14,257 nucleotides of DNA. Source: a bacterium (lineage in GTDB: Bacteria > Babelota > Babeliae > Babelales > Vermiphilaceae). This document shows, piece after piece, positions 13,722 through 14,257 of this stretch (the stretch's first letter is position 1; each line of letters starts with the position of its first letter). A model generated the notes under the pieces. That model saw only the letters and a list, made by a program, of their open reading frames with translations. It was not told the origin of the DNA and searched no databases. The DNA lies in NCBI GenBank assembly GCA_021827875.1, contig JAKAUA010000065.1, forward strand, positions 1-14,257, in the 5' to 3' direction. Both the position numbers and the translations under genes were made by a program.

Positions 13722-14257
13722 GTGATTTCAACTACAGAATTCCGTAAGGGAGCCAAGCTTCTCTTTCGCGGCGAGCCTTACACGGTTATCGATTATCAAC
13801 ATGTCAAACCGGGAAAAGGTGGCGCATTTTTGCGTACCAAAATGAAAAACATGATCACCGGGCTTGTTCATGAAGAGCTTTTCCGTTCGGGTGAAAAATT
13901 TGAAAGTCCTGATTTGGCATACAAAGATATGCAATATCTCTACAAAGATGGCGATGAGTACCAATTCTTGGATCAAGATTCTTTTGAACAAGTTGGGTTA
14001 ACCAAAGATCAAATTGGCGATACCGTTGATTATCTTAAAGAACAAGAAGTATATACCATTCTTTATTTTAACGATCGACCTATTGGTATTACGCCGCCTA
14101 TTTTTCTTAATCTTAAAATTACCGAGACCGTTCCCGGCGTTAAAGGCGATACTGCACAGGGTGGCGCTACTAAACCGGCAACATTGGAAACCGGCTTAGT
14201 TATACAAGTTCCTCTGTTTGTAAACGAAGAAGATGTTATCAAGGTTGATACCCGTGA
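13722..14257 (+). CDS. efp: Elongation factor P, 3' end beyond the window
   Basis: EF-P binds between the P and E sites of the ribosome and helps form peptide bonds at polyproline stretches. From GTG 13722, 178 codons are in the window; the family is about 185-190 residues, so roughly ten are missing. The KOW-like N-domain reads STTEFRKGAKLLFRGEPYTVID, the loop HVKPGKGGAFLRTKMKN places the conserved tip lysine at residue 32 (E. coli Lys34), then TGLVHEELFRSGEKFE, the OB domains with YLYKDGDEYQFLD and TVPGVKGDTA, and near the end DVIKVDTR. A lysine tip fits EpmA-type or no modification rather than the arginine rhamnosylation type; no modification gene is in the window. Codon choice looks richer in C-ending codons than in the secreted-protein block, as expected for a highly expressed gene. 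Confidence 0.96.
   Translation, partial: MISTTEFRKGAKLLFRGEPYTVIDYQHVKPGKGGAFLRTKMKNMITGLVHEELFRSGEKFESPDLAYKDMQYLYKDGDEYQFLDQDSFEQVGLTKDQIGDTVDYLKEQEVYTILYFNDRPIGITPPIFLNLKITETVPGVKGDTAQGGATKPATLETGLVIQVPLFVNEEDVIKVDTR

Noticed and set aside
1..14257. tRNA, rRNA, CRISPR array, insertion sequence or prophage
   Set aside because: No T-arm-like motifs in gaps, no regularly spaced repeats, and no transposase, integrase or phage protein was found on reading both strands.

Overview
The window looks like a piece of chromosome from an AT-rich, Gram-negative-type bacterium that lives with or inside eukaryotic cells. A Pal-like outer-membrane lipoprotein points to a diderm envelope. GatB points to the indirect amidotransferase route to Gln-tRNA and/or Asn-tRNA. 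Ankyrin-repeat proteins, many short genes with signal peptides and two ubiquitin-fold proteins point to dealings with a eukaryotic host. The mix resembles Candidatus Dependentiae (TM6), but that placement is inferred from gene content. Other intracellular lineages are possible, and no rRNA is present to settle it.

Layout. On the minus strand, 150-3048 holds an ABC-F ATPase gene followed by an overlapping membrane-anchored ankyrin gene. From 3238 to 7950 lies a block of mostly unrecognised secreted or membrane proteins. It begins with a plus-strand secreted-protein gene that appears split by a one-base frameshift (3238-4313). A compact plus-strand set of four genes follows (4557-6789): an ankyrin protein, a small secreted helical protein, and two proteins sharing a signal peptide / transmembrane / helical-tail layout. 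It closes with a minus-strand pair (7950-6888): a secreted ubiquitin-like protein and a secreted protein with at most one degenerate ankyrin unit. A hairpin at 6807-6833 separates the two converging sets.

Housekeeping genes resume with the minus-strand pair rng (RNase E/G) and gatB, closed by a strong terminator at 7969-7997. Plus-strand pal has its own promoter and terminator. A second secreted ubiquitin-like gene (12299-11931, minus) has a 10-bp inverted repeat laid over its promoter. A GT28/MGDG-synthase-type glycosyltransferase gene (minus) follows, and the window ends inside efp (elongation factor P, plus), which lacks only its last few codons.

The most notable feature is the pair of related secreted ubiquitin-like proteins. 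Each has a Sec-type signal peptide, a Met-Asp pair right after the predicted cleavage region, and a beta-grasp domain with the ubiquitin-type TIxDLK...(I/V)P...L core. Neither has the C-terminal Gly-Gly needed for conjugation. With the ankyrin proteins they look like a set of exported factors that may mimic or bind host proteins; that role is inference. No tRNA, rRNA, CRISPR array, insertion sequence or phage gene was seen, and no gene-free stretch exceeds 300 bases.
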